In this document: positions 22,147 through 30,010 of the stretch, piece after piece
Layout of the letters: every line of letters starts with the position of its first letter
Numbering within the stretch: the first letter of the stretch is position 1
From: Candidatus Butyricicoccus avistercoris
GTDB lineage: Bacteria > Bacillota > Clostridia > Oscillospirales > Butyricicoccaceae
Assembly (NCBI GenBank): GCA_019113005.1
Contig: DXIE01000037.1
Location: 1-42,976 of the forward strand
Direction: 5' to 3'
Length of the DNA: 42,976 nt
Made by a program: the position numbers and the translations under genes
The notes under the pieces: model-generated
The model's input: the letters and a program-made list of their open reading frames with translations, nothing else
What the model was told of the DNA's origin: nothing
Databases searched by the model: none

Positions 22147-23508
22147 TTATAAAACCATTTTAAGTGCATCAGCAACACTTTTTACTTTGACTATGTTCAT
22201 ATCCTTTGGGATATTATCTCCTAAATCCTGCTCAGGCATAATACAGGTGTGAAAACCTAATCTGTAACCTTCCCATATGCGTTGTGCAGCACAGCTAACC
22301 GCTCTTAGCTCACCAGTCAAACCAACTTCGCCAAAGCTCATTACACCCTCTGGTAGTGGCTTGTCCCTAAAGCTAGAGGCAATAGCAAGCACCATAGGCA
22401 AATCGACCGCTGGTTCATCTAACCTCATACCACCAACAACATTTACATATGCATCACTATTTGATAAAAATAATCCTGCACGTTTTTCAAGTATAGCAAG
22501 AAGTAAAACCATTCGGTTATAGTCAACACCAGCCGCCGTTCTTCTTGGCACACCAAAAGCCGTTTTTGCAACGAGTGCCTGCACTTCAGCGAGAAGTGGG
22601 CGAGTACCTTCTATAACACAGGCGATACAGTTACCAGGAGAACCTGTTGGGTGACCAGAAAGCATAGCGGCAGATGGGTTTTGAACTTCTAAAAGTCCAT
22701 GGTCACTCATTTCAAATACGCCTATTTCATTTGTAGAGCCAAAACGGTTTTTTGCTGCTCTTAAACATCTGAACGACCCTGTTTGTTCGCCTTCAAAGTA
22801 TAGTACACAGTCTACCATATGCTCTAAAATTTTAGGGCCTGCAAGTGTACCTTCTTTATTGACATGACCGACAATAAAAATAGTTACGCTGTGACGTTTT
22901 GCATATTGCATAAGCAGCATTGCACATTCTTTAATCTGTGTTGTTCCACCAGGGGCAGATTGAAGTTCTGAGCGGTAAACGGTCTGTATAGAGTCGATAA
23001 TAAGTATATCAGGCTCTAATATATCGGTTTCTGAGATGATATTTTCCATATCGGTTTCAGCAAGCACATAAAGCTCAGGAGAGGAAATTCCAAGGCGTGA
23101 TGCTCTAAGCCTAATTTGTCTTAGCGATTCTTCGCCAGAAACATATAAAACCCTTGCATTTTTACACATTTCTTGACACATTTGTAAAAGCAGAGTAGAC
23201 TTGCCTATTCCAGGTTCACCACCTACAAGCACAAATGAACCATGCACCGCACCACCGCCAAGCACTCGGTCGAGCTCACCTATACCAGACTGAAAACGAG
23301 TTTCGTTTTCGGTTTCAATTTCGCTCATTCTAACAGGTTTAGAACCAGTTAGGGATTTTGTGTTTTGTAGCACACTTCTTGTAGCTACTTCAGGTTTAAC
23401 TTTAAATTCGATCATTGTATTCCATGCACCACATGACGGGCATTTGCCAAACCATTTAGGGCTTTCATAACCACAATCACTGCATAGAAAATGTGTTTTT
23501 TGTTTCAT
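22147..23508 (-). CDS. radA: DNA repair protein RadA
   Basis: The 453-residue protein helps process recombination intermediates. It has a Zn finger C9-x2-C12...C23-x2-C26, a RecA-like ATPase with Walker A GGEPGIGKST (96-105), the RadA-specific KNRFGS (253-258), and a C-terminal Lon-protease-like domain without a protease role ('GDKPLPEGVMSFGEVGLTGELR'-type region). ATG 23508 has GGAG 7 nt upstream. The first 32 nt overlap the end of the upstream cwlD-like gene in another frame, so their translation is probably coupled. In many clostridia radA follows clpC, which is not the case here. Confidence 0.96.
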   Translation of the reverse strand: MKQKTHFLCSDCGYESPKWFGKCPSCGAWNTMIEFKVKPEVATRSVLQNTKSLTGSKPVRMSEIETENETRFQSGIGELDRVLGGGAVHGSFVLVGGEPGIGKSTLLLQMCQEMCKNARVLYVSGEESLRQIRLRASRLGISSPELYVLAETDMENIISETDILEPDILIIDSIQTVYRSELQSAPGGTTQIKECAMLLMQYAKRHSVTIFIVGHVNKEGTLAGPKILEHMVDCVLYFEGEQTGSFRCLRAAKNRFGSTNEIGVFEMSDHGLLEVQNPSAAMLSGHPTGSPGNCIACVIEGTRPLLAEVQALVAKTAFGVPRRTAAGVDYNRMVLLLAILEKRAGLFLSNSDAYVNVVGGMRLDEPAVDLPMVLAIASSFRDKPLPEGVMSFGEVGLTGELRAVSCAAQRIWEGYRLGFHTCIMPEQDLGDNIPKDMNIVKVKSVADALKMVL

Positions 23509-24202
23509 TATTTTCTCCGTTTAAATAGTTTTCATAGCCGCTATAAATACAAATAGCAAGCTGTTTTTGATAATCTTGACTGCAAAGAAGTTGTTCTTCT
23601 TTAGGATTTGATAAAAAACCGCACTCAACAACAATAGCAGGACATTTTAGCATTTTCATAAGATAAATTGTATTTGCAGCCTGTTTTGCTGTGCGGATAT
23701 TATCGTTTTTTATGCCTGAAATTAAATTTGATTGTATGTTTTCAGCAAAAAGTTTGCTATCTTCATTGTTTTTGGAATAAAAAACCTGAGCACCAAAATA
23801 TTTAGATTGCTCAAATTTGTTTAGATGTATACTCATAAAAACGGGGTTTTCAGTGCTGTTTGTTATATCTTCTCTTGCATGTATATCGTTTATTTTATTT
23901 TGGCTTATGCTTAAATTTGCATCATAATTAAGTGCATTTGTATCTGTTCGGGTCATAACAGCCTTTTGACCGAAAAAATAACTAAGCTGATATACCATTT
24001 GAGAGATAGATAAATTTATATCTTGTTCAGTTACTCCGCTTGCACCTACTGCACCACCATCAAAACCACCGTGACCCGCATCAATAACCAAGGTTTTATT
24101 ATTTGTTTCAGCCGGTGAAAAAACTGTTAAAATTTGTCTGACAGGTGGTATGTTAAATGTTAAAACTAAAGCCGTTATAATTATTATAATACGTTCCTTC
24201 AT
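23477..24202 (-). CDS. cwlD: CwlD-like N-acetylmuramoyl-L-alanine amidase
   Basis: This 241-residue Amidase_3 enzyme has an N-terminal signal anchor (about 4-17, RIIIIITALVLTFN), then Zn motif DAGHGG (41-46, His44), Glu60, His125 ('MSIHLNKF') and catalytic Glu192 ('VVECGFLSN'). It cleaves the bond between MurNAc and L-Ala; the CwlD group removes peptides during spore-cortex formation, and its length agrees. The frame is open to 24352, but ATG 24202 gives the proper signal anchor and has AGGCAGG upstream. The last 32 nt overlap radA. That it is CwlD rather than a vegetative amidase is likely but not proven. Confidence 0.82.
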   Translation of the reverse strand: MKERIIIIITALVLTFNIPPVRQILTVFSPAETNNKTLVIDAGHGGFDGGAVGASGVTEQDINLSISQMVYQLSYFFGQKAVMTRTDTNALNYDANLSISQNKINDIHAREDITNSTENPVFMSIHLNKFEQSKYFGAQVFYSKNNEDSKLFAENIQSNLISGIKNDNIRTAKQAANTIYLMKMLKCPAIVVECGFLSNPKEEQLLCSQDYQKQLAICIYSGYENYLNGENNETKNTFSMQ

Positions 24203-24387
24203 AGGTATACCTGCCTTTCCTCTTTGGTCAATAATATGCAGATAAGCTGGACTATATAACCTTAAAGAAACGCAACTTAATTTTATGATAACACATATTA
24301 TACTAAAATTAAAGGTTTTTAAAATCAAAAAATGTATAATATTTTTGGGCAAACGACCAAAAAAATAAGATAAATATAGAAAATAGT

Positions 24388-24502
24388 TTGCAATTTGCCG
24401 AAAATATGTTATGCTATATCTGGTTTAAACACAGTGGCAGCTAAAGCTGTACATTTACTGTGAATGAAAAAAGCGAAAAATGAGAGGAGCTGCCAAAGCA
24501 AA
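24388..24502 (+). promoter_or_regulatory. Promoter and structured leader of the NCS2 permease
   Basis: A weak promoter (TTGCAA 24388-24393, 16 bp, TATGCT 24410-24415) precedes a leader of about 80 nt. TGGCAGCT (24435-24442) can pair with AGCTGCCA (24488-24495), which overlaps the end of the ribosome-binding site AGAGGAG (24483-24489). The same element can instead fold locally: GCAGC with GCTGT (24446-24450), closed by ACAGT (24431-24435) with ACTGT (24457-24461). The two folds exclude each other. It does not match the purine riboswitch consensus. Confidence 0.45.
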
Positions 24503-25867
24503 ATGAATTTAAAAACAGGAAGTGAAAAAACTCTATTTGAGCCGACAGGTTTACCGCCTTGGTCGATGACAATTTCTCTAGCACTTCAACATCTGGTTGC
24601 AATGATTGTAGGTTGTGTAACACCAGCTATTATGATTGCAAATGTAACTGGCATGGCACAGGATTTAAGAGTGCTGCTTATCCAGTCATCTCTTGTTATG
24701 GCTGCGGTTACAACTTTACTTCAGCTTTTCCCAATAGGCAATAAGTGGATTAAATTTGGTGCAGGTTTACCTGTGATTTTTGGTGTTAGCTTTGCATATG
24801 TTCCAAGTATGCAAGCGATAGCTGTAACTGAAAACGGTATTGCAGCTATTATGGGTGCACTTGCGGTAGGTGGTATTGTTGCTACAATAGTAGGTTTTAT
24901 GGTTGATAAAATCCATAAGTTTTTCCCTCCACTTATCACTGGTACAGTAGTATTTACAATCGGTTTATCACTCTATCCAACTGCTATTAACTATATGGCA
25001 GGTGGTACAGCTAACACTTATGAGCTTGTAGTTGAAACAAAGGGTCTTACCGAGGCTTTAGTTTATGGCTCATGGCAAAACTGGCTTGTAGCTATTATCA
25101 CACTTGTTGTGGTATTAGTGCTTAACCAAAAGGGTAAGGGTGTATTTAAACTTGCATCTATACTAATAGGCATGGTTGTAGGCTATGCAGTTGCAGCAGC
25201 TTTCGGAATGGTTTCTTTCTCTGATGTTGCAAGTGCATCTATGATTGCAACTCCAAAGGTTCTGCCTTTTGGTATGGTTTTTGACCCAGCAGCTTGTATT
25301 GCTATTGGTCTATTATTTGCAATTAATGCTGTACAAGCAATCGGTGACTTTACTGCTACCACTATCGGCGGTATGAACAGAGAACCATCTAAGGAAGAAT
25401 TAAAGGGCGGTATTATCACTTATGGTATTTCAAATACCCTTGCATCTTTCTTCGGTGGCCTGCCAATGGCAACATATTCTCAAAATGTTGGTATTGTTAC
25501 CACTAACAAGGTTATTAACCGTACTGTATTTGCAACAACTGGTGTATTTATTTTAATTGCAGGTTTTTCACCTAAATTTGCAGCTATTTTAACCACTATT
25601 CCACAGTGTGTGCTTGGTGGTGCTACACTTACAGTTTTTGCAACTATCGCTATGACTGGTATGAAACTTATCGCATCTCAAAAACTAAACGCTAGAAATA
25701 CAACTGTTGTAGGTCTTGCTGTTGCTCTTGGTGTTGGTGTTACTCAGGCATCTGCATCTATCGGTCAGCTACCAGAAAGCTTTATTATGATTTTTGGTAA
25801 ATCTCCAGTTGTTATTGCAACTATTGTTGCGGTATTTTTAAACATTATTTTACCAAAAGAAGATTAA
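24503..25867 (+). CDS. Xanthine/urate-type permease (NCS2 family)
   Basis: This 454-residue nucleobase:cation symporter-2 protein has about twelve to fourteen membrane helices. Family motifs seen are 'SLALQHLVAMIVGCVTPA' with the QH pair of helix 1, 'AINAVQAIGDFTAT' and 'MATYSQNVGIVTTNKVINR', the N-V-G signature of the xanthine/uric acid branch. Uracil carriers differ at these sites. It probably imports xanthine or urate with H+. ATG 24503 is preferred; AGAGGAG lies 13 nt upstream, rather far. An ATG at 24464 is in frame but has no ribosome-binding site. The leader may hold an RNA switch. Confidence 0.88.
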   Translation: MNLKTGSEKTLFEPTGLPPWSMTISLALQHLVAMIVGCVTPAIMIANVTGMAQDLRVLLIQSSLVMAAVTTLLQLFPIGNKWIKFGAGLPVIFGVSFAYVPSMQAIAVTENGIAAIMGALAVGGIVATIVGFMVDKIHKFFPPLITGTVVFTIGLSLYPTAINYMAGGTANTYELVVETKGLTEALVYGSWQNWLVAIITLVVVLVLNQKGKGVFKLASILIGMVVGYAVAAAFGMVSFSDVASASMIATPKVLPFGMVFDPAACIAIGLLFAINAVQAIGDFTATTIGGMNREPSKEELKGGIITYGISNTLASFFGGLPMATYSQNVGIVTTNKVINRTVFATTGVFILIAGFSPKFAAILTTIPQCVLGGATLTVFATIAMTGMKLIASQKLNARNTTVVGLAVALGVGVTQASASIGQLPESFIMIFGKSPVVIATIVAVFLNIILPKED

Positions 25868-25944
25868 GCTTTATTGTGCATATCATCAATAATCATAGCA
25901 TTTATGCATGAAAAATTTTCGTGTAAATTTAGAGCGAACTATGT

Positions 25945-25950
25945 TATAAT
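25945..25950 (+). promoter_or_regulatory. Candidate -10 box upstream of the housekeeping cluster
   Basis: A perfect TATAAT is followed at once by the terminator hairpin at 25952-25978, so transcription would start inside that hairpin. The -35 region is weak (TGTAAA). Confidence 0.35.
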
Positions 25951-25951
25951 G

Positions 25952-25978
25952 AAAGACACAGAATTTACTGTGTCTTTT
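25952..25978 (+). terminator. Terminator of the permease gene
   Basis: AAAGACACAG, loop AATTTA and CTGTGTCTTTT form a 10-bp stem followed by ATTTTTA. It lies 84 bp after the permease stop. Confidence 0.7.
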
Positions 25979-25998
25979 ATTTTTATGATTGCAGTTAG

Positions 25999-26027
25999 GT
26001 GTTGTGCAGTTTTACACAGCACTTTTT
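25999..26027 (+). terminator. Terminator-like hairpin in the leader of the radical SAM gene
   Basis: GTGTTGTG (25999-26006), an 8-nt loop and CACAGCAC (26015-26022) pair with one G-U and are followed by TTTTT, 15 nt before the start codon and directly before the ribosome-binding site. It could be an attenuator or a second terminator for the permease. Confidence 0.5.
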
Positions 26028-26042
26028 AATTAGGAGGAATTT

Positions 26043-27881
26043 ATGCTTTCTGCAAAGCTAGAACGAATTTTGCCAAAAGTGCAAAAACCCGCTCGTTATG
26101 TTGGCGGTGAATGGGGTTCTGTTACTAAGAACAAAAATGAAGTAGATGTTAGATTTGCATTTTGTTTCCCAGATGTCTATGAGGTTGGTATGAGCCATTT
26201 GGGTTCTCGTATTCTTTATGGACTGCTAAACGACCAAAACGGCGTTTGGTGTGAACGTGTGTTTGCTCCTTGGGTTGACCTTGAGGACTATATGAGAAAG
26301 GAAAATATTCCGCTTTACGGTCTTGAAAGTGGCGATGCTCTTTCTGAGTTTGATATTATTGGTTTTACTCTACAATATGAATTATCTTTCTCTAATATTT
26401 TAAATATGCTTGACCTTGGCGGTGTGCCTGTGCTTGCCGAGGAGAGAAAAGAGCTTAAAAACTTGGTTGTAGCGGGTGGCCCATGTGCTTATAACCCAGA
26501 GCCACTTTGTGATTTTGTTGATTTATTTATGATTGGTGATGGTGAGGAGGTTATGCTTGACCTTGTAAACCTTTACCGCACCGCAAAAAATGAAAATTTG
26601 TCAAAGCATGAGTTTTTAGTTCGTGCAGCACAGATACAGGGTATATATGTTCCATCTCTTTATGAGGTTGAATATAACGAGGACGGCACTGTTAAAAAGG
26701 TAACAGCTAAGGAAAATGCACCAGAAATGGTTCAAAAGCGTATTGTTGAGGATTTAGACACAATGTATTATCCTGAATACTTTGTAGTACCATCAACAGA
26801 CATTGTTTTTGACCGAGCTATGGTTGAGCTGTTTAGAGGTTGCCCAAGAGGTTGCCGTTTCTGTCAAGCTGGTCACACATATAGACCACTTCGCAAAAAA
26901 TCAAAAGAAACCATTTTAAATCAAGCTAAAAAGGTGCTTGAGTCCTCTGGTTATGAGGAAATTTCACTTTCTTCACTTTCCACAAGCGATTACAGCGAGC
27001 TTTCTGGTCTTACCGAGTGTATGCTAGATTACTGCGAGCCTAGACATATAAGCCTTTCTCTGCCATCACTTAGAGCGGATAGTTTTTCCGCCGAGCTTAT
27101 GGAGAGAGTACAAAAGGTTAGAAAAAGCGGCTTAACTTTCGCTTGTGAAGCGGGTACTCAGCGTTTAAGAGATGTTATAAACAAAAATATAACCGAAGAT
27201 GATGTTTTAGGTGCTTGTGAAATCGCATTCCAAGGCGGTTGGAACAATGTAAAACTTTATTTTATGATGGGATTGCCTACCGAAACATCTGAGGATTTAG
27301 ACGGAATTTCTGAAATTTGTAAGAAAGTCGCTTATTGTTGGCGAATGAATACAAACAATCGAGCAAGAGGTGTTAAAATCACTGCTTCTGCATCTTGTTT
27401 TGTTCCAAAGCCACAAACTCCTTTCCAATGGGACGCACAAAACACTCTTGCTATGTTACAAGGTAAGCAAGAATATATGCGTAAGATTATGAAAACCAAA
27501 AATGTGACTTATAACTGGCATGATGCTAAAACCTCTGTTATGGAGGGTGTAATCGCTCGTGGCGACCGTAGACAGGGCAAGGCTATTTATTTAGCATGGC
27601 AGCGTGGCTGTAAATTCGACGGTTGGGAACAGCATTTCGATTTTGATAAATGGATTCAAGCTTTCAAAGACTGCGGTTTAGACCCAGATTTCTATGCATC
27701 AAGACAGCGTCCACTAGATGAAGTTTTCCCTTGGGACCATATCGGCTGTGGTACAACCAAACAGCATTTAAAACGTGAATGGGAACGCTCACGAGATGCC
27801 GCTATTACACCAGACTGTATGAAAAAATGTGCAGGCTGTGGCTCAAATTCACTTCTTGAAGGAGGACATTGTTGTGTTTAA
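26043..27881 (+). CDS. TIGR03960-type radical SAM protein with B12-binding-like N-terminus
   Basis: The 612-residue protein begins with a cobalamin-binding-like Rossmann region ('FAFCFPDVYEVGMSHLG', 39-55) and has a radical SAM core with C267-PRGC271-RFC274. A Cys-rich tail ends 'CMKKCAGCG' and 'GHCC'. It belongs to the TIGR03960 group that is nearly always encoded with a TIGR03936/DUF2344 protein, as here. Its reaction is not established. It starts the long plus-strand run of housekeeping genes, with TAGGAGG 6-7 nt upstream and a terminator-like hairpin just before. The last 8 nt overlap the next gene, which suggests translational coupling and a working complex. Confidence 0.9.
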   Translation: MLSAKLERILPKVQKPARYVGGEWGSVTKNKNEVDVRFAFCFPDVYEVGMSHLGSRILYGLLNDQNGVWCERVFAPWVDLEDYMRKENIPLYGLESGDALSEFDIIGFTLQYELSFSNILNMLDLGGVPVLAEERKELKNLVVAGGPCAYNPEPLCDFVDLFMIGDGEEVMLDLVNLYRTAKNENLSKHEFLVRAAQIQGIYVPSLYEVEYNEDGTVKKVTAKENAPEMVQKRIVEDLDTMYYPEYFVVPSTDIVFDRAMVELFRGCPRGCRFCQAGHTYRPLRKKSKETILNQAKKVLESSGYEEISLSSLSTSDYSELSGLTECMLDYCEPRHISLSLPSLRADSFSAELMERVQKVRKSGLTFACEAGTQRLRDVINKNITEDDVLGACEIAFQGGWNNVKLYFMMGLPTETSEDLDGISEICKKVAYCWRMNTNNRARGVKITASASCFVPKPQTPFQWDAQNTLAMLQGKQEYMRKIMKTKNVTYNWHDAKTSVMEGVIARGDRRQGKAIYLAWQRGCKFDGWEQHFDFDKWIQAFKDCGLDPDFYASRQRPLDEVFPWDHIGCGTTKQHLKREWERSRDAAITPDCMKKCAGCGSNSLLEGGHCCV

Positions 27882-28542
27882 GGCTCGTATGCGTTTTTCC
27901 AAAACTGGAAGGGCTAAATATATTTCTCATCTTGATTTAATGCACACTATGCAAAGAGCAATGGCTCGCTGTAATATGCCTATTTGGTTTACAGAGGGAT
28001 TTAACCAACATGCGTATGTATCTGTTGCACTTCCGCTCTCAACTGGTTATTCGGGTGAATATGAATTTCTTGACTTTAATTTCTTAACCGAAACTGTTCC
28101 AGAAAATGCCGTAGAAATGATAAACAGTGTATTCCCAGAAGGCTTATCCGCACAAGAAATCTATGCTTTAAGTGATGGCGGTATGAAAATTGCAAATATT
28201 GCTTGGAGTAAATACAGAATTACTTGGGGTTTTGAAAGCGAAATCCCAAAGGATTTTATAAAAGATGTAACAGAGCTTTTTGCAAAAGATGATATTCAGA
28301 TTTTAAAACGCTCAAAGCGTGGAGAAAAAATGGTTAATATGAAAGAGCTTATGAAAACACCAGAAATCACAGAAAAAGATGGCACTGTTATCTGTGAAGT
28401 TATAACTGGTGCTGGTAATAACAATATGAGCCCTGAATATCTTACAAAAGCTATTAGAGAATATTTACCTCAGTATGATATAACAGATGAGGCATGCCAT
28501 AGAGTTTGTGTTTACACAGATGATATGGTAGAGTTTAGATAA
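27874..28542 (+). CDS. TIGR03936/DUF2344 partner of the radical SAM protein
   Basis: This 222-residue protein opens 'FKARMRFSKTGRAKYISHLDLM', diagnostic of DUF2344, followed by 'AMARCNMPIWFTEGFNQHAYVSVALPLSTG'. The start is GTG 27874, inside the end of the radical SAM gene, with GGAGG 8 nt upstream. A longer in-frame stretch exists but only copies the neighbour's tail in another frame. The family appears as a C-terminal fusion to the radical SAM protein in some bacteria, so the two probably act together. The biochemical role is unknown; a link to tRNA or cofactor modification is suggested only by the adjacent miaB. Confidence 0.88.
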   Translation: MFKARMRFSKTGRAKYISHLDLMHTMQRAMARCNMPIWFTEGFNQHAYVSVALPLSTGYSGEYEFLDFNFLTETVPENAVEMINSVFPEGLSAQEIYALSDGGMKIANIAWSKYRITWGFESEIPKDFIKDVTELFAKDDIQILKRSKRGEKMVNMKELMKTPEITEKDGTVICEVITGAGNNNMSPEYLTKAIREYLPQYDITDEACHRVCVYTDDMVEFR

Positions 28543-28561
28543 TAGAAAGGGAAAATAATAA

Positions 28562-29992
28562 ATGAGCAAAACAGTACCTACTGCGGTTTCCGAACAGGAA
28601 GTACAGCAGCAGCTTGCTTATATTGATAGAATTGCCGCTTATAACCGTGATTTTGAACAGCAAAACGGCAGAAAACCTAAGGCATATACTCAAACATTCG
28701 GCTGTCAGCAAAATGAGGCTGACACCGAAAGAATTGTTGGTATGCTCCATGAGATGGGTTATGAAAAAACCGAACAAACTGACAATGCAGACGTTTTAAT
28801 ATATAACACTTGTGCAGTGCGTGAACACGCTGAGTCGAGAGCCTTAGGCAATATCGGTGCGTTATCACACCTTAAAAAAGAACGCCCAGAAATCACAATC
28901 GGTCTTTGTGGCTGTATGGTTCAGCAAGAGCATATACCAGATAAAATCAGAAAAAGCTATCCGCAGGTAAACTTGCTTTTTGGCACTCATATGCTTTGGA
29001 AATTCCCAGAACTTATGTATCGCCGAGTTGTTAAAAATGAGAAAAAAGTTTTTGATATCTCTGGTGATGCTAAGGGTACAATCGCTGAGGGTTTACCAGT
29101 AGAGCGTAACAAGGGTGCTAGAGCTTGGCTATCTATTATGTATGGTTGTAATAACTTCTGTACTTACTGTATTGTGCCTTATGTTAGAGGTCGTGAGCGT
29201 AGCCGTAGCCCAGAGGATATTGAAAATGAACTTCTTGAGCTTGTAAAGCAGGGTTATAAAGATATAACTTTACTTGGTCAAAATGTAAACTCATACGGCA
29301 AGGATTTAGGAATAGAAATCGACTTTTCAGACCTTTTAAGACGTTTAAATAATGTTGAAGGTGATTTTCAGCTTAGATTTATGACAAGCCACCCTAAAGA
29401 CGCATCTAAAAAGCTATTTGATACCATGGCGGAATGTGATAAAATCGCAAAACAACTGCATTTACCTTTCCAGTCTGGTTCTGATACTGTGCTTAAACGC
29501 ATGAACAGAGGTTATACAGCCGAGCATTATAAAGAGCTTATCGCTTATGCTCGCTCAAAAATGCCTGAAATCACTCTTTCAAGTGATATTATTGTAGGTT
29601 TCCCAGATGAAACAGATGAGGATTTTGAGAAAACTTTAGAGCTTGTTAAGGAAATTGGTTTTGATGTGCTTTATACTTTCTTATACTCAAAGAGAAGCGG
29701 CACACCAGCGGCTGAATATCCAGACAGCACCACAAAAGAGCAAAAGCAAAAGCGTTTTGAAAGACTTCTCAAAGCACAGGACGAATGTGTACTTCCAAAG
29801 CAAAATGCATATATGGGAAAAACACTTCGTGTGCTTGTAGATGGCAACAGCAAAGACAGTGAATATCCATACACAGCTAGAACTGAAGGCGGTTTATTAG
29901 TTTGCTGTAATGGTGATAATATTAAAATCGGTGAATTTGCAACAGTAACTATTGATAAAACAAGTTTACGTTGCTTATTTGCAAGACAGTAA
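28562..29992 (+). CDS. miaB: tRNA-2-methylthio-N6-isopentenyladenosine synthase MiaB
   Basis: This 476-residue methylthiotransferase adds a methylthio group to i6A37 of tRNA. The N-terminal UPF0004 domain carries the auxiliary cluster Cys48 ('GCQQNEAD'), Cys84 ('NTCAVREHAE') and Cys118 ('GLCGCMVQQE'). The radical SAM motif is C196-NNFC200-TYC203, followed by 'VPYVRGRERSR'. A TRAM domain ends the protein. Its substrate is the product of MiaA, encoded 4.5 kb downstream in the same run. It starts 19 nt after the DUF2344 gene with GAAAGGG upstream. Confidence 0.96.
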   Translation: MSKTVPTAVSEQEVQQQLAYIDRIAAYNRDFEQQNGRKPKAYTQTFGCQQNEADTERIVGMLHEMGYEKTEQTDNADVLIYNTCAVREHAESRALGNIGALSHLKKERPEITIGLCGCMVQQEHIPDKIRKSYPQVNLLFGTHMLWKFPELMYRRVVKNEKKVFDISGDAKGTIAEGLPVERNKGARAWLSIMYGCNNFCTYCIVPYVRGRERSRSPEDIENELLELVKQGYKDITLLGQNVNSYGKDLGIEIDFSDLLRRLNNVEGDFQLRFMTSHPKDASKKLFDTMAECDKIAKQLHLPFQSGSDTVLKRMNRGYTAEHYKELIAYARSKMPEITLSSDIIVGFPDETDEDFEKTLELVKEIGFDVLYTFLYSKRSGTPAAEYPDSTTKEQKQKRFERLLKAQDECVLPKQNAYMGKTLRVLVDGNSKDSEYPYTARTEGGLLVCCNGDNIKIGEFATVTIDKTSLRCLFARQ

Positions 29993-30010
29993 CATTTAGG
30001 GAGGGCATCT

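Noticed and set aside
24353-24502. Purine riboswitch upstream of the xanthine-type permease
   Set aside because: The conserved three-way-junction sequence of the purine aptamer is not present; only an unassigned structured leader is claimed.
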